A DNA stretch of 64,000 nucleotides from Embiotoca jacksoni (GCA_022577435.1 JAKOON010000018.1:3214282-3278281), one strand, 5' to 3'. Counted from the first letter of the stretch, positions 1 through 12,036 are shown. The notes: generated from the sequence alone by a model not told the origin. Numbers and translations: made by a program.

Positions 1-290
1 GAGGCTGGTTGTTGGACTTCAGAAGGTAAAAAAAAACTTCACTTCCTGTGAATGTTTCTGCTGGATGTGTAAATGTCTTTTCTAACATGTCCTTGCTAAC
101 ATCTGTCAGTGGATAGGCCTAATGGATCAGCGTTGTTCTGCTGCCTTCGAGTTGCCAAAAATGATCAATCAATGCAGCTTCAACAATGTTTAAATAATTA
201 TAAAATACTATGTAATAATACTGTAATTATATAACAACATAATTTAGGAAGATTTAATAGTTATTACACTACAATATTATGACTATTACC

Positions 291-854
291 CCGTTTCCAC
301 CTCGCATCAACATGTTTCATGGCGAAATCGGATCGCAGGTGGAAATGCTCCCAGGACGCAATGACATCTGCTCAGATCGTGTAACTTCTGCCACACATCC
401 GATACACAGCTGTGGGAGAACCACTGTGTACTCGTGCAGTTTATTGATTCAAAGCAGCGGAGACGTGCTGGAACAATGAAGTAATCTGACACGAGCCGAT
501 CAGGTCCTCACGCTTTAGGCTGTGACTTAGAAACTCAAGAGTTCAGACAAACATGAAACACGTCTCACAGAGGGTGCATTAAAATGAGGCTCAGTGAGCA
601 AAGATGTCTCATTTTGTCAAATGCCTGTTGCTTACACTACTCTTGTCTGTTTGTGTTCTTGTGATTATTTACTTGTATACTTCCGTGGTGTAGAACGTGC
701 TCATTTACATACAGAGCAGGGAAGTGAGATGCGATCACAAGTGGTCAGGCGAGACGCATCTGGAGAGGCATGAAATGCCAGGTGGGAACGCACGGCTTAC
801 AGCTGGCAACTTCTGATCGGATCTCGACAGGACGAATGTGGAGGTGGAAACACC
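291..854. mobile_element. Candidate non-autonomous DNA transposon with inverted ends
   Basis: The left end reads GTTTCCACCTC (from 293) and the right end, 841-851, reads GAGGTGGAAAC, an 11-bp perfect inverted match. A further inward copy (CAGGTGGAAA near 337-346) lies close to the left end. No transposase is encoded between them and no clear target duplication is visible. This fits an old MITE-like element, but the family is not identified. The short reading frames inside show no recognisable protein. Confidence 0.4.
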
Positions 855-2122
855 TTCTCTATGTACTACCACTTATCTTACACATACCATCACTATATAT
901 CTCCATATGCCTGCCACAGAGAGTAATACATATGTATTCTTGTAAGTTACAGTGCATAAATATTTAAAAAAAAAAAAAAGGTATCACTCATGTACGTCAC
1001 AACAGCACATTGTTTTTGGACTATTTGGTTTAATACTCTTTTTAATATAATACCCCTTGAATGTAATGTCAACTTGACAGAATGATTGACCGTTTTTAAC
1101 TGTTTTAAAACCCTTAAAAAGAAATCTTAATTGTTTACTTTGAAGCCCACATCTTTAGTCAGGTTTTGGTTTATCCCCAAATGCACCTCAATGGTTCCAC
1201 AAAATCTCTGGAGAACCGACTCTCTAATAAGGAAGAAAAGATTGCATTTTAATTACTCTCAACAGTGCTTTGCATCACCAGCCTAAAGCAAAATATACAG
1301 AGGACAGTGTCAATTTAAAGGTAAACAGATTGAGATCTGGCTGCTTTAACTGCAGTCAAATTAATGTCCCTGCTATTAAACCCAAATACCTCCACATTCT
1401 TCTTCTCCTCACTTAGATCAGGATTTTCAAAATTAGAACGCTCAGAAAACAAAATGGGCATTTCATTGGATTATTTCATCAGGAGATAAGAGAGACAGGT
1501 GTAAAGGTTGAGAACAGAAATAGAGCTAAAATACACAAATAACATAACCAGTTCTTCTGTGTTATTTCATGTTATTCATGGTCAGTGTTATCTACCATTA
1601 GTTCCAGTCATGAATGAAGCTATAGATAAAGGACGCCACTTGAGATTCACTTCCCAGTTTTTTCCTCATGCCATTCCTTCAGTCTTTCTGCTGACGTGGA
1701 ACTTGTGTATGATGTGTGGGGAGCTGAAGCAGTTCCCAGAGATTGTCAACAACTCCTTCAACCAGAACGACCTCTGAGTATGACCCACAGGAGTGTCTCC
1801 TGAATTACCCGCCCTACTGTCAGCAGGGAACATGGCACAGATATTAAGAATTATGGGGCAGTCTTTTTCACCTGTGCTTGGTTAGGTTTAGGCACACAAA
1901 CCAAACCACTTGGTTAGATAGGCTTTAGCCCTTTATCACCATTCAGTCTTCTGGAGTTAACACTTGTTAATGTTAATGGTGGCTATGAAGGGATACCGCA
2001 TGAAGGTAACTAATTGTATGACACTACTGACAGTGTTAATATATTTGCTGTTTGTTGTTACATGGTTCAGATCCAGGGATTTTTCTGAATGCAGGAACAT
2101 GTTCTTATCCACATTGATTTTA
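855..2122. other. No gene seen
   Basis: AT-rich non-coding DNA with a poly-A run near 965-979. A short stretch around 1880-1920 (GGTTTAGGCACACAAACC region) resembles the sequence at 18262-18360 and looks like a dispersed fish repeat. No exon, RNA gene or promoter can be supported. Confidence 0.6.
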
Positions 2123-2438
2123 TGTCAGGATTCCTGTTGCTCCTACTGTTTGCTCCTCTGTTTTGTCCCCAATCACCTCTCCTCATGTTTTCTGTCTTTC
2201 CCCTGTCTGTTTGTTATTGTGTCCCCATGTGTTCTGTGTCCTCCTCCCCCTGCCTCCTGTCACCTCCCATGGCCACACCCCTCACCGGTCTCAGCAGCTG
2301 CTACCACTCTCCCCAAATCACCACCTGCAGGTGGCTCATTCCATTAATCATCTCCCCAGACTATATCTGCCCTGCCCCTGCAGTCATGAGGCATCGGTCC
2401 GTACTGCCAGATACTGCCAGATACTGCCAGGAAGTGGA

Positions 2439-2647
2439 GGAACGGTGTCGTCGATCCGGCCGGAAGTTAGTGCCCCGATGTCAGCGACCCGTCCGGAGAC
2501 AGGAACGGGAGGGACGGAGTCTTTGAACCGACCGGAAACTGGTGGTCTGGCGTCGGAGATCCGTCCGGTGACAGGAACAGGGGGAACGGTGTCGTCGATC
2601 CGGCTGGAAGTTAGTGGCCTGACGAGCCATTCAGAGACAGGAACTGG
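2439..2647 (+). repeat. 72-bp tandem repeat inside the LTR-like element, three units
   Basis: Units start at about 2439, 2511 and 2583. Units one and three share the start GGAACGGTGTCGTCGATCCG exactly, 144 bp apart. The middle unit is more diverged, and each unit closes with GACAGGAAC. The third unit has a short internal deletion. Because 72 is divisible by three, a + frame reads as three 24-residue repeats, but there is no sign that it is translated. Confidence 0.75.
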
Positions 2648-2688
2648 TACCCTGTTTCTGCTTCCAGTTTGTGCGATCAGTCAGTGCT

Positions 2689-2743
2689 CCCAATCTCGAC
2701 TGATCGCCGAAGCTAAGCAGGGTCGGGCCTGGTTAGTACTTGG
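2689..2743 (+). pseudogene. 5S rRNA-like segment (internal control region)
   Basis: These 55 bases match vertebrate 5S rRNA positions of about 28-82, as I recall that sequence, with four substitutions. The match includes the box A core AAGCTAAGCAGGGTC and the intermediate element, and runs to TTAGTACTTGG. The 5' stem, most of box C and the 3' end of 5S are missing or unrecognisable, so this is not a working 5S gene. It lies between the TATA-like and AATAAA signals of the LTR-like element. It may be a captured 5S piece or an older 5S-derived SINE nested there. Confidence 0.8.
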
Positions 2744-2887
2744 TACCGGTGAGAGTCGGTTGAGTTGCCCTACCGACTCGGGAGGAATAAGAAGACTTTG
2801 ACTGTAGGTACCATACCCCTGTGTCAATAAAGACTGTGTTCTGAATTTATACCCGAGTCTGTGTGCCTGTGTTTGGGTCCTGTTACA

Positions 2888-4372
2888 CCTCACCACCTAA
2901 CATTTTAAGTATCAGCGATGGAATAGTGCCACCAAACAGGAAAACATGACATCACCTGCTACATATATCAATTATTTTGAGAAATAGCAGGAAGCTAAGA
3001 CTACATATAAAAAAGTATATGTTTAATTTTATATAACTCACAACCTTATTTTATGTCTTATCCTACGGTCTTGTCCTGAGGCCTTTTAAATTGTATGTAA
3101 AACTCTCTGTATTTTGTGTAGAAGGGTGTCAGACTAATAAACTTGTTTTGCTTTTGCGTGTCTTTTCATCAATTTCTTAAAGTATATCAAAAGTCCAACC
3201 TCCTGTTTCACTCTATCTATCAAAATCCAATTGAATCCATTTCAACACCTCCAAATCTGCATGACTGTACAGCTCAAGGAAAGTACGGTATTGTGAATTC
3301 CTCAGCAGCTCTGATTGTGTGGTTACTGGACATCATAAAAAAAAAGTCATCCTGACTTCCTCTCCTTTCTCTTCCTCTTCCTCCCGCTCATGTCTCAGTC
3401 ATTGGTAAGATGAATAGGCGGCTGTTGCGTCTTGTACTTCAATGAATCCACCTTTATGGAGAGCTGCTGACGGGTGGACTCGGAAAAAGAAATCAAGAGG
3501 TGGATAAAGGAGAAGGAGGAGGAATAAGTGACATTTAAGGCAGGGGAAGAGAGGGATGGGAGACGACAGTGAGTGAGTGAAAGTGAAACGGAATGAAAGG
3601 GAATGGCAGATAATGTGAGGGGGTGGAATGAAAGGGAGACGGAGGGATACCAGAGGACTACAAGTGCAGCCAACCCAGGAAGATGTAAATGTTGGTTACT
3701 CATTTACATTCTCTGTGGCAAATTATCCGTCTCCCACTCTCTTCTCCCCTCCATCTCCCTTTTTCCTCCTACACAAGAGCATAGGCAGAATGTAAACTGA
3801 GTGCTTGCACAGTCATTTCACATGCGAGTGTTTCACCATCTCTGCTGAAACACTCGGCTTATATTCTGCGCTGAAGAGCAGCCGCATTAACCAATTCCTC
3901 TGTAATCGTTGTAAGGGTAGATACTCAAGTGATGTAATGCAGATGCATCACCAGCCTCTGTCCACTAGATGCCACCAGAGGAACAGGCCACTCTGATCTC
4001 TACTCATCCCACTCCAGAGGGGTTTGTTCCATGCCCAAAGAGGTCAAACTGGATGGCATTGAAATCTGTCGGAAGGAAGATGGTAAAAGATTTTGGAAAA
4101 ATGAATCTAGCTCTGTTCTGTAGATTTCTGTTTGTTTCCTACCCAGATAATGAGCATGTGATGCCATCAGTTTTTGTCTTTGCAGGAGTGGCTGACCACT
4201 CTATCTAAAGAAACCAGTGTTTGGCTGATGTGAGACCGTCAAGGATCCTGGTCGTGACATTAAACTACGTCAACCCTCTAAACCTGTAGAGTGAGAGGGA
4301 GACACAGGTCTACACAATTAGCCTACACACTAATGAAGCTTTTCAAGTGACAGCAAGCCTGCATATACACCT
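2888..4372. other. No gene seen
   Basis: Non-coding sequence with purine-rich stretches around 3480-3660. Reading frames here are short and unlike any protein I know. No RNA gene or clear repeat could be supported. Confidence 0.55.
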
Positions 4373-4815
4373 TGTTAGAAACACCTTATAATACTGGGTG
4401 GTGCCTCCCTTTGCACTCAAACAGCAGCAGATCTTGGTGTCACATGTTAGTGACCTCCCTTTGAGATTCTGCTCCATGTTGACATGATTGCAACACATCA
4501 TTCACGTCCCAAATGGGTTCTCCTGGGTTTAGATCTGGTGGTTGGGGAGACCACTGATGTCTACTGACCTCATTCTCATGTTCATGAAACCATTTTGAGA
4601 CAACTTTTGCTTGGTAACATGTTACAGAAGAGAGTAAATTGTGGATATAAAGGGATGCACATGGTCCGCAACACAATACTCAGACAGGCTGTGGCATTCA
4701 AACCATGATTGATTGGCATTAAGTGGCCAAGGAAACGTTCCCCACAACATGACACCAGCAGCAGAAGCCTGGACTGTCGACGCAGGGTTAGACTGGGTCC
4801 ATGGATTTATGCACT
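4373..4815 (-). mobile_element. Tc1-like transposon relic (transposase fragment)
   Basis: On the minus strand a fragment reads KWFHEHENEVSRHQW followed by PDLNPGEPIWDV (encoded at 4515-4538). This is the Tc1-family pattern of 'NWF-EHDNE...SPDLNPIEHLWDV'; the Glu is the third catalytic acid of the DD34E triad. The flanking DNA also resembles Tc1 transposase coding sequence in reverse, but frames are broken and both ends are gone. It is dead. Confidence 0.75.
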
Positions 4816-4862
4816 TAATACCACATTGTAAGCCTAAATCTTATATATTGACTTAATATATA

Positions 4863-4923
4863 AGATATATATATATATCCATATATATATCTATATCTAT
4901 ATAGATATATAGATATATATATC
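4863..4923. repeat. AT-rich microsatellite with palindromic structure
   Basis: Runs of (AT)n interrupted by C and G form ATATATCTATATCTATATAG-type blocks that are partly self-complementary and could form cruciform or hairpin DNA. Confidence 0.85.
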
Positions 4924-7210
4924 TCAATATGTCTTTACCTCTAAGTATTTTCCCTACCTTCTCTCTTTTAAAACATGCAATGAAAATACCATGCAAACAG
5001 AAGGTAAATAAAAGCAATGTCTATTTATTTTTGTCCAGATTAAAGGAAAACGACGCGGTGGGGATTCAAGTATGGAAAAGCTGTTTGCTTCTGTAAGCAA
5101 AGTCTCAGGAAACTGTATTTTTAAAGCCCAACAGTGGTTTATAAACCTGCCGAGCTCATAAACTACAGGATAACACTTGACTGTTTAGTGCTACAGTATT
5201 CTGGTTTACGAAGTTAGAGAGCAGTGATTAGATAAACAGTAAAAGTTTGAAGTTCAGAGGCTCTTAAGCAAACGACAAAGACCTCATCTTGAAAAATGTT
5301 AAAACCCTAAAATACTACATAGTAATGTGACCCACTAAAATTGGAGTATTTATAGAATTTATAAATAAAGTTGTGTTTTTTGTGGTGGCTCTGTTCAACA
5401 TTTGAACTGAAATCAGCTATGTTTTGTAATTTCAAGCTCATTTTGAATATGCACCCATTGGGCATGGTTTTTAAGTGACAGAGTGTAGACGGCTGTTGTT
5501 ACACTTAAAATATGTACAAACTTACTTCTAAAATGTAAGTGTATGGTTTCCGTTTGTATTTGGAACATCCATCCTAATGGCCAGAAACAGTCTGCCAACA
5601 TAAAGGCTCCACTTTTCCTCGGTACGACTTTTCCATGTCTACGTGAGTTTATTTGAACAAAAACCTGTTGGAGAAAGAGAAATTCTGAAAACCTATTTGG
5701 CTTCAGCATGTATAATACATGAGAAAAACTGACATTTTATTACATGGTACAAAAGCGTGGTTGAAAACTTCAAAAATTAAAGAGTTCCCATGCATGCCTT
5801 ATTAAAGAGGCCAATTAAAGTCTCTTTTTCAAATAACCATTGTTGTTGTTGTGAGTCATTTATTTACATCATCTAAATCACATCTGTTACATTTGAAAAA
5901 AAAACTAAATTTGACTTTCGTCTTCTCAAGCAGAGTACCACCCTGTTACCAGACATCTGAGGGAGCAGTGTGTGTCCTGAACAGGCCCTGCTCAGAACAG
6001 CTCCAGCTGACACAAGTCCAAAAATTTAGAAAATACTGAATTATGCAACACTTTAATTTGTCTCCATGTATTGCATCTGTTCAATGTTAGCATTTAGGCT
6101 GGAATGAAAACAATGATGTTTGGAATACTGTCCATACTGAATCTGAACCACTGATGGATTCAAATAGCTTTTTTAAATGTATTTTATTTGTTGTGTCTCG
6201 GTGTGTCAGAGCGGGTAAAAGCTTCCAGTGTTCCAGTGGTGTTACAGCAGTTCATCCATACATGTTTAACAAAGTCAGCAGAATGTTTGTTTAATCATTT
6301 GCACACATGCCGTTAAGTAACCTGTGACCTGTGACCTTAATGTGTTTGATTACATCTCTGCTGCTGCCACATTTAAAGGCAATAGAATGGCTGATACAGT
6401 GGCTGAGCCAGTAGAAGGATAAAACAACCATCAACCCCTTCCATTTCATTCAGATCTAAGAGCACACAGGTTTTTAGGTGTCAGCCGGAATCATAACAAT
6501 ATATAACTGAGGACATTGTTTCTGCTTTCTCGAGTCAGAGGTGCTTGAAAGTATTTTCCTCTGCCTTAAGATAGTGTGGAAGACACTTGACTGAATGTAT
6601 AGAGAGCAGAGTCTTTGCATTCATCCTCTTTGGGAATGATCCTTCCATTCAAGACAACTGAACAGATGGAGTTTTCTCAGAAGCACCACTCTTGATCACA
6701 GAACCCTCCACTGGTCACTCACGCTACCTCTCCGGGACTTTCTCTGCCATTATACCATGTTGGCGCTTTTGTCCTTCACTCATTTCTCCTCCTGCCTCCT
6801 CTGAGTCTTTACATCATACCACCTCTTTGGTTCTACAGCTCTTGCTTTACTCCTCCAGCACTTCTTTTCTTGATGTATTTACTACTTGACATGATGTTTC
6901 TACGTATGTACAACATCCTACACTGCATATGTTCTATCGCCAATTCTGAACACAAATTATGGTTTACGTGCTATTTAATCTTTTAATAAATATTGTTGTA
7001 CTACACATAACTTTATGGGGGGAAAAAATGGCCTGTTTTGGCTGTAAGAGTATTTTGGCTTCATAATACTATGTTTTATTGACCTGCATATTGAGTCTCC
7101 ACGAGGTCTCTGTAGATGCTGGTTGTCGCTTTTTAGCCTTGTAGTGTAAAATCAAATTTTTATCTTAATAATGGATAATAGAAGTGTCATAGATTAGATA
7201 TATGAATGTA
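4924..7210. other. No gene seen
   Basis: AT-rich non-coding DNA. Reading frames are under 100 codons and show no family features. No repeat structure strong enough to annotate was seen. Confidence 0.55.
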
Positions 7211-7440
7211 GGGCTGGGTATTATCAACAAAATCAAATATCACAATATTTTTGTCGATATTGATATGGATATTGTGGGGATGACTATGCTTTCACAAAAT
7301 ATTCACACAATGAGACATTTAATCATCAGTAATTTAAATATACTGTCAAAGTGGTTTAAGGTAAATATTGAACAGCTACAACAGCCTGGAGATATTAAAC
7401 ACTAAACAATCAGTTGACTATACAATAAAATAATTGTATT
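7211..7440 (+). mobile_element. Dispersed repeat, possibly a hAT-type MITE relic
   Basis: It starts GGGCTGGGTATTATCAACAA and continues with CACAATATTTTTGTCGATA and many TATCG/ATATTG words. This is the 'GGGCTGGGCGATAT...TATCACGATATTTT' type of fish repeat. A reverse-oriented partial relative lies at about 34130-34275 (ATATCGTGATATTATTTTGTGGCCAT). Family assignment is from memory. Confidence 0.45.
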
Positions 7441-7919
7441 GATAATGAAAGTAATTGTTGGCTGTAGCATTAAGTTATACTCCTGTGAGGGAAAGATAAG
7501 ACATTATCTGAGGTTTTGTGTGTTGATGGCTTGACATATACGTTGTAAAAAAATAAATAAGCAAAACCTTGCAAGGTTGGGAATGGATGATCCACTGGGC
7601 ATTTGAAGCAAAATAACAAATATCAAATTGGATAAATAAATCCCGAAAACAACCAACCAGCAAAATAACAAATAACAAATTGAATAAATTTATCCAGGAA
7701 AAAAACGGGGATGGGTGGGGAGGTTTGGGAGATTTTGGGGTCCCGGAAAGTCGGCTATATTACCCCTATAACAATAATATTTCTCTGCCTAGCACCGAGA
7801 AGCCAACTGTTTTCTAATACCAGAATGCTGAAGTGAACGGTATTAAAAGTTAATATTAACATCTGAGGTGAACAGTATTTCTCCGAAGGCGAGCTGAAGT
7901 GCATCGTGTATCAATTGCA

Positions 7920-8573
7920 GCTCAGTGAGAAGGATGCACGAGAAGGGAGGATGGGATGTGAGCGCGTGCCACGTCGCGCATGTATGTAGGCTACATGTTT
8001 ACGTGCGCGTTAGTAGGTGGAGTGGAGAGGGGCAGAGACGAGGAGGCAGCGCACGCGATGCGGAAAAAACGTTTTCTGATTGGCTGTGAGACATTGGTAC
8101 CCAGCTCTGTCAAGTTAGTCAAATTTATCTCGAATTTGACCGGAAATGAAACGTTAAAAATAAAATCCCATTTTAACGTTGCAATGACTACAGTGACAGA
8201 AAAACAAAAGAACAGATAAAGCTATTTCTCACAGACATATTTGTGTCATGTTAGTAAGATCAACTGTATTTTCCATGAAAAATATGGACCAGAATTGACA
8301 CGGGCTTTGGTTTTGTAATGCCTAATTTTAGAGGTGGGCGGAACATGTACGTTGCACGCTGGCTCGCTTTATTTTGGTCCAGCGAAAGAGGAAAGGATGT
8401 GACTCGAGCCTCTCTCGCGTGCCTAATCGGCCCTTGCTCGCTACGCTGTTTATGTGTTCCCCCATCCCTTTACCGTCGAAATGGAGCTCCGTGGAAATTA
8501 GTAAACGTGTACCTCCTCGAGTTCTCACCCCTACCTTTGGAGAATGATCCACCGGCAGGTTATTTTATCCCAG
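7920..8573 (+). promoter_or_regulatory. CpG-richer segment: candidate promoter and non-coding first exon
   Basis: This stretch is GC- and CpG-richer than its surroundings (GAGCGCGTGCCACGTCGCGC near 7960, GCGCACGCGATGCGG near 8050). It carries an inverted CCAAT box, ATTGGCT, at 8079-8085, and ends in a strong splice-donor match, CAG|GTAGGT, at 8571-8579. A short upstream-type frame (ATG 8481, stop 8499-8501) would suit a 5' leader. It lies 11.6 kb upstream of the first recognised hecw1 coding exon on the same strand, so a hecw1 5' leader exon is possible. No protein similarity supports it, and the exon start cannot be set from sequence. Confidence 0.35.
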
Positions 8574-10721
8574 GTAGGTCGTCTCCATTGTTGCTGTATG
8601 AGGTAACTTGATGTAGCCTATCAGTCTCCAGCAGCGGCCCATTCTGTGTAACCCGCTTATGTGTCATTCTCTCCCGTGTGGAGGAAACGATGCGCTGAAT
8701 TCTGTCAACACCGAGTGATTTATCGGTAGCAGCACAATGCGAGATTACTTAAAAACATATGGTTGCCTCGGTTTCTTTCTGCAACATGGAGCACAATTAT
8801 ATACCAAGCAGCACTTCAACGAAATTGCCTTTTAGAAGTGGTTTACATTCGGCCAGACACGGTTGTCTTTTAGCTTAATTTTCTGCCGTTGCCAGCGAGC
8901 AACATCATTCTGTTAAGTTGACATTACATGAAATCGATTATCTAAATCACGTCATTGTGAGTTATTTGTTATAAACCGAATCAGAGATTGGGTACCATTC
9001 TGGGAATGCACCGAGTCATCTTTCATGTTCAATATCTACATTTTCCGGTAAGCAGCGAAACATTAAATTCATGGATTTCCTGAATGGTGTTTGGCGTAAT
9101 ATGTTTGCGCTAAAGATGTCAGGGCCATACAGCATCGCCCTAGTTTCTCTTGATAAAGGATGTAGTAGCCTACCACGAGTATGTGACGAGAGGTTTCCCC
9201 CTTCCCTCTTTGTGGGGGATTCCCATCCTCAAAATCCTCTTAAATAGGCTACTAACCAGAGCAACACGCAACGTGTGTATTTCCTTTTGTTTGCCTTTGT
9301 GTTTTGACGTCATGCAGATGTTTTTATCGAGGAAGGTTTAAAAACAAAGAACATGTACATTTTCGGAAGCATTTTTAAAGATGTGACTTTGAGCTGCCTA
9401 TCACCACGGATGGTGGTTGTCAAGATGTCAGTATGGTAAATTATTACCAGGTGACCATCATAACACTAACCACTGCCACAATGCAGAAAAATCTAAAATT
9501 ATTTAACATAGTAGAGATTTTTAGGCTACATTTTACTTCTCATTGTGAAGTGTTACCAAAAGCTTTAGAAACACAAGATCAATTCTGCCAATAATAAGAA
9601 GGGTAAACTAGTTTATGGTATTTTGTTGTTCGGCTCTATTTCTGGATGCTAGTGATTTCCCACAAGCTATTTTGAACACAGTCATGAGTATGTATATTTT
9701 TTCTCTTGCTATAGTTTAGTGCCAGTTAAGGATCATATTGCCTCATATATGCAGCTTTTATTTTGTGTAATGTTGGTCTTGATAGCTGCTTTAATTGGAT
9801 GAAGCTTTGCATTGGCTGGCTCTATCCCAGAGGTGAATTCAGGCAGTTGATGATAATTAGTCCTATGACAACAGGCCTATTACCAGATCCTCTGTCGTTA
9901 TTTACTTCTATTCATGCTACCCTTTGAAGCATGTGGACTATTCCCTATCCCACTGCAACCCCACACAGACGCTGCTTCGATTGTGTTTCCATTTCATTTC
10001 TGTGAGCATTGTGAAAATGCAAAAGAGCACCAGTATGACATTGACGAAGGCAGGTTTTTCTTTGAGTGACTCAGCCTCTTGTACAGTGATGTAGCTCTGT
10101 GATACTGATCAGACACATGCAGAACCAACAGTCTTTTTTATGTGTTAATCATGACAAAACAGAAACGTGTGGTGTTTGTTAACAGAAAGATTTGTGACAT
10201 TCACCAAAACTATTATCAATTATGATATAAAACCTGCCACTTCTGAATGAAGATTAGATGCTTAGAAACAAGGGTTGTGGCTGCAGATTATTTCACTGTT
10301 AATTCATGTGTGCATTCTTGTTTCTATTAATTATTATGGCTTATTAGTGTCAAAAAACAGTCAAAATGCCCATCATAATTTCTCAGACCTGGTTTCAATC
10401 AAACCAACAACATACCAAACAAGGGTATCATCAGTGTAGTTTAGGATCTTGTGATACGGAGGGAGTAATTAAAGGGAATCCTGATGGTCAGTGGTCATCA
10501 TTGCTGTTTGAATTTTTGCCATCTCATATTACCTTGATATCTCTATGTTGATTTTAAAGTGCTTTACCTGGAGGTGCTTCTGTCACCAAATTTCAAAATA
10601 CATTTGTTCAAATTACGTATTACGTAACAACATAAACAGAAGCCTGTTTGTCCCTTTCAAACCAGAGGAAAGCACACAGTCGATCATAAATGCAAGGTAC
10701 ATGATCATAATGGAGTAGAGC
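8574..10721. other. No gene seen
   Basis: Non-coding sequence, possibly the first intron of hecw1 if the upstream leader exon is real. No repeat or coding signal stands out. Confidence 0.5.
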
Positions 10722-10836
10722 GCTAACAATTAGTCAGTTAATCAAGAGAACAGGGATCTGCAACTGTTTTCATACTTGAGTTAACAGTCACTGGTTGCAG
10801 CTTCTTAAATGAGAGGATTTGCTGAATTTATTTCTC
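10722..10836 (+). repeat. Dispersed repeat fragment
   Basis: The words ACAATTAGTCAGTTAATCAA and GCAGCTTCTTAAATGAGAGG followed by ATTTGCTG are typical of a very common fish interspersed repeat. A related copy, richer in the 'TTGATTGATTAGTTGATCAACAG' part, lies at 39683-39800. Class not determined. Confidence 0.45.
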
Positions 10837-12036
10837 TAATATGATGGAAAATGTTGTATAATTGGGTTTTTAATGCTGAGGAGGACAAAATGTTGCTTCC
10901 TGGCAGGGTGGTTAGCATTGTTCCCTAAATTTGTACATAAATCAAACAAAACAAAAAAAAATCTATGAATTGTTACAATAATTAAGATATTTATTTTTTG
11001 TTTCAACCCTACAGTGCACACAGTTCATATTTTAAAGTGGAGCATCTAATAATGTGTATAATTTCACCACGTCAGCAGTGAAACTGAGCAACAGAACTGT
11101 GTCTTTAAATCTTGCCTTGTTCCAGTCATAATGCAGAAAAAGCTCAGATAAATACTTGGAGAGGCTGCTGGCTGTTTTCATCATAAAGAGCTGTTTATAG
11201 AATTTGTATTGATTCGCAGTATATGTGCTACTTTGCTGAGAGAGACACGGACAGAGATGGAATCTCCCCCCTGTATATATGTTGGATGAGCGATAAAATG
11301 TTGGCATGAGTTTTATGTTTGAATGTGTGTTTAATCCGCTGTTATTAGTCTTTGTGAAAGCCAGAAGCTGAAACATTCGTTTAAAAATAAAATAAAATTG
11401 AAGAACAGTTGTTTTAGAGATTAGTTATATATGATTAGATAGATTGTGGTTGTTATGATAACAGATTGCGGCGAGCATCAGTACGCTGTATCAAGGCTCA
11501 TACTGTAAGAACTTTTTTGCTGTGGGTGTGAAACAGCAGCTCTTTTGAACTCTGTCAGAGTCTTTCGGACTTTACCACATTTTAACAACAGTAGACCTGC
11601 GTGAATTTGGAATTGTGTGCAAAATACCCAGCAGTATCCACAAACTCAAGGGACTTTATTGCTTTATTTTATGTTTATTCTATACATGGGCCGTGCAGGG
11701 AAGACCAGGGACGGCATAACAACAGGCGTCTACATTTATTTTTGTGTGTGTGGCATGACAAAACAGTCACAGTTTTGGATCTGTCGCCCACATTTTATCA
11801 TTAAAGTAACAGTGACAGTCACATGGGCTGATCCTAATAATATAGATATTATTAGGAATTAGCTTCAGCCGGTGCTGAAGACTACAAGTTTGAAAAAAAA
11901 AAATTGAAAAAAGATCAGGCATTCAAAATAAGCGAGCTAACCAGCCCACTGGAACTTCCTCCTCTCTGCTGCAGTAGAGCCATCAGGCTACATTAAGCTG
12001 CCATTAAACAACATGGCATGCAGTGCTACGAGGCTG
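10837..12036. other. No gene seen; holds a pair of palindromes
   Basis: Non-coding. The only structure noted is the pair of adjacent hairpins at 11832-11880. A 114-codon minus-strand frame at 11032-11376 shows no recognisable family or splice context. Confidence 0.5.
11832..11880. repeat. Two adjacent short palindromes
   Basis: TCCTAATAATAT and its reverse complement ATATTATTAGGA flank a 2-base centre (11832-11857). Five bases on, CTTCAGC/GCTGAAG arms flank CGGT (11863-11880). Both could form hairpins; function unknown. Confidence 0.7.

Larger units (their letters stand above)
2123..2887 (+). mobile_element. LTR-like element, probably solo or truncated (Gypsy-type suspected)
   Basis: The segment starts TGTCAGGATTCC and ends GGGTCCTGTTACA, imperfectly inverted ends of the TG...CA kind. 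A TATA-like CTATAT sits at 2361-2366 after a pyrimidine-rich U3-like part, and a polyadenylation signal AATAAA sits at 2826-2831, about 55 bp before the end. This order is that of a fish LTR. Between the two signals lie a 10-bp triplicate (2401-2430), a 72-bp tandem repeat and a 5S rRNA-like stretch. I see no second LTR, no gag or pol sequence and no clear target duplication, so it is either a solo LTR or a damaged copy. The assignment rests on layout and remembered similarity of the termini, not on a search. Confidence 0.5.

Noticed and set aside
2163..2801. 212-codon + frame
   Set aside because: It spans the LTR-like U3 and repeat and shows no gag, pol or other protein family; it is open by composition.
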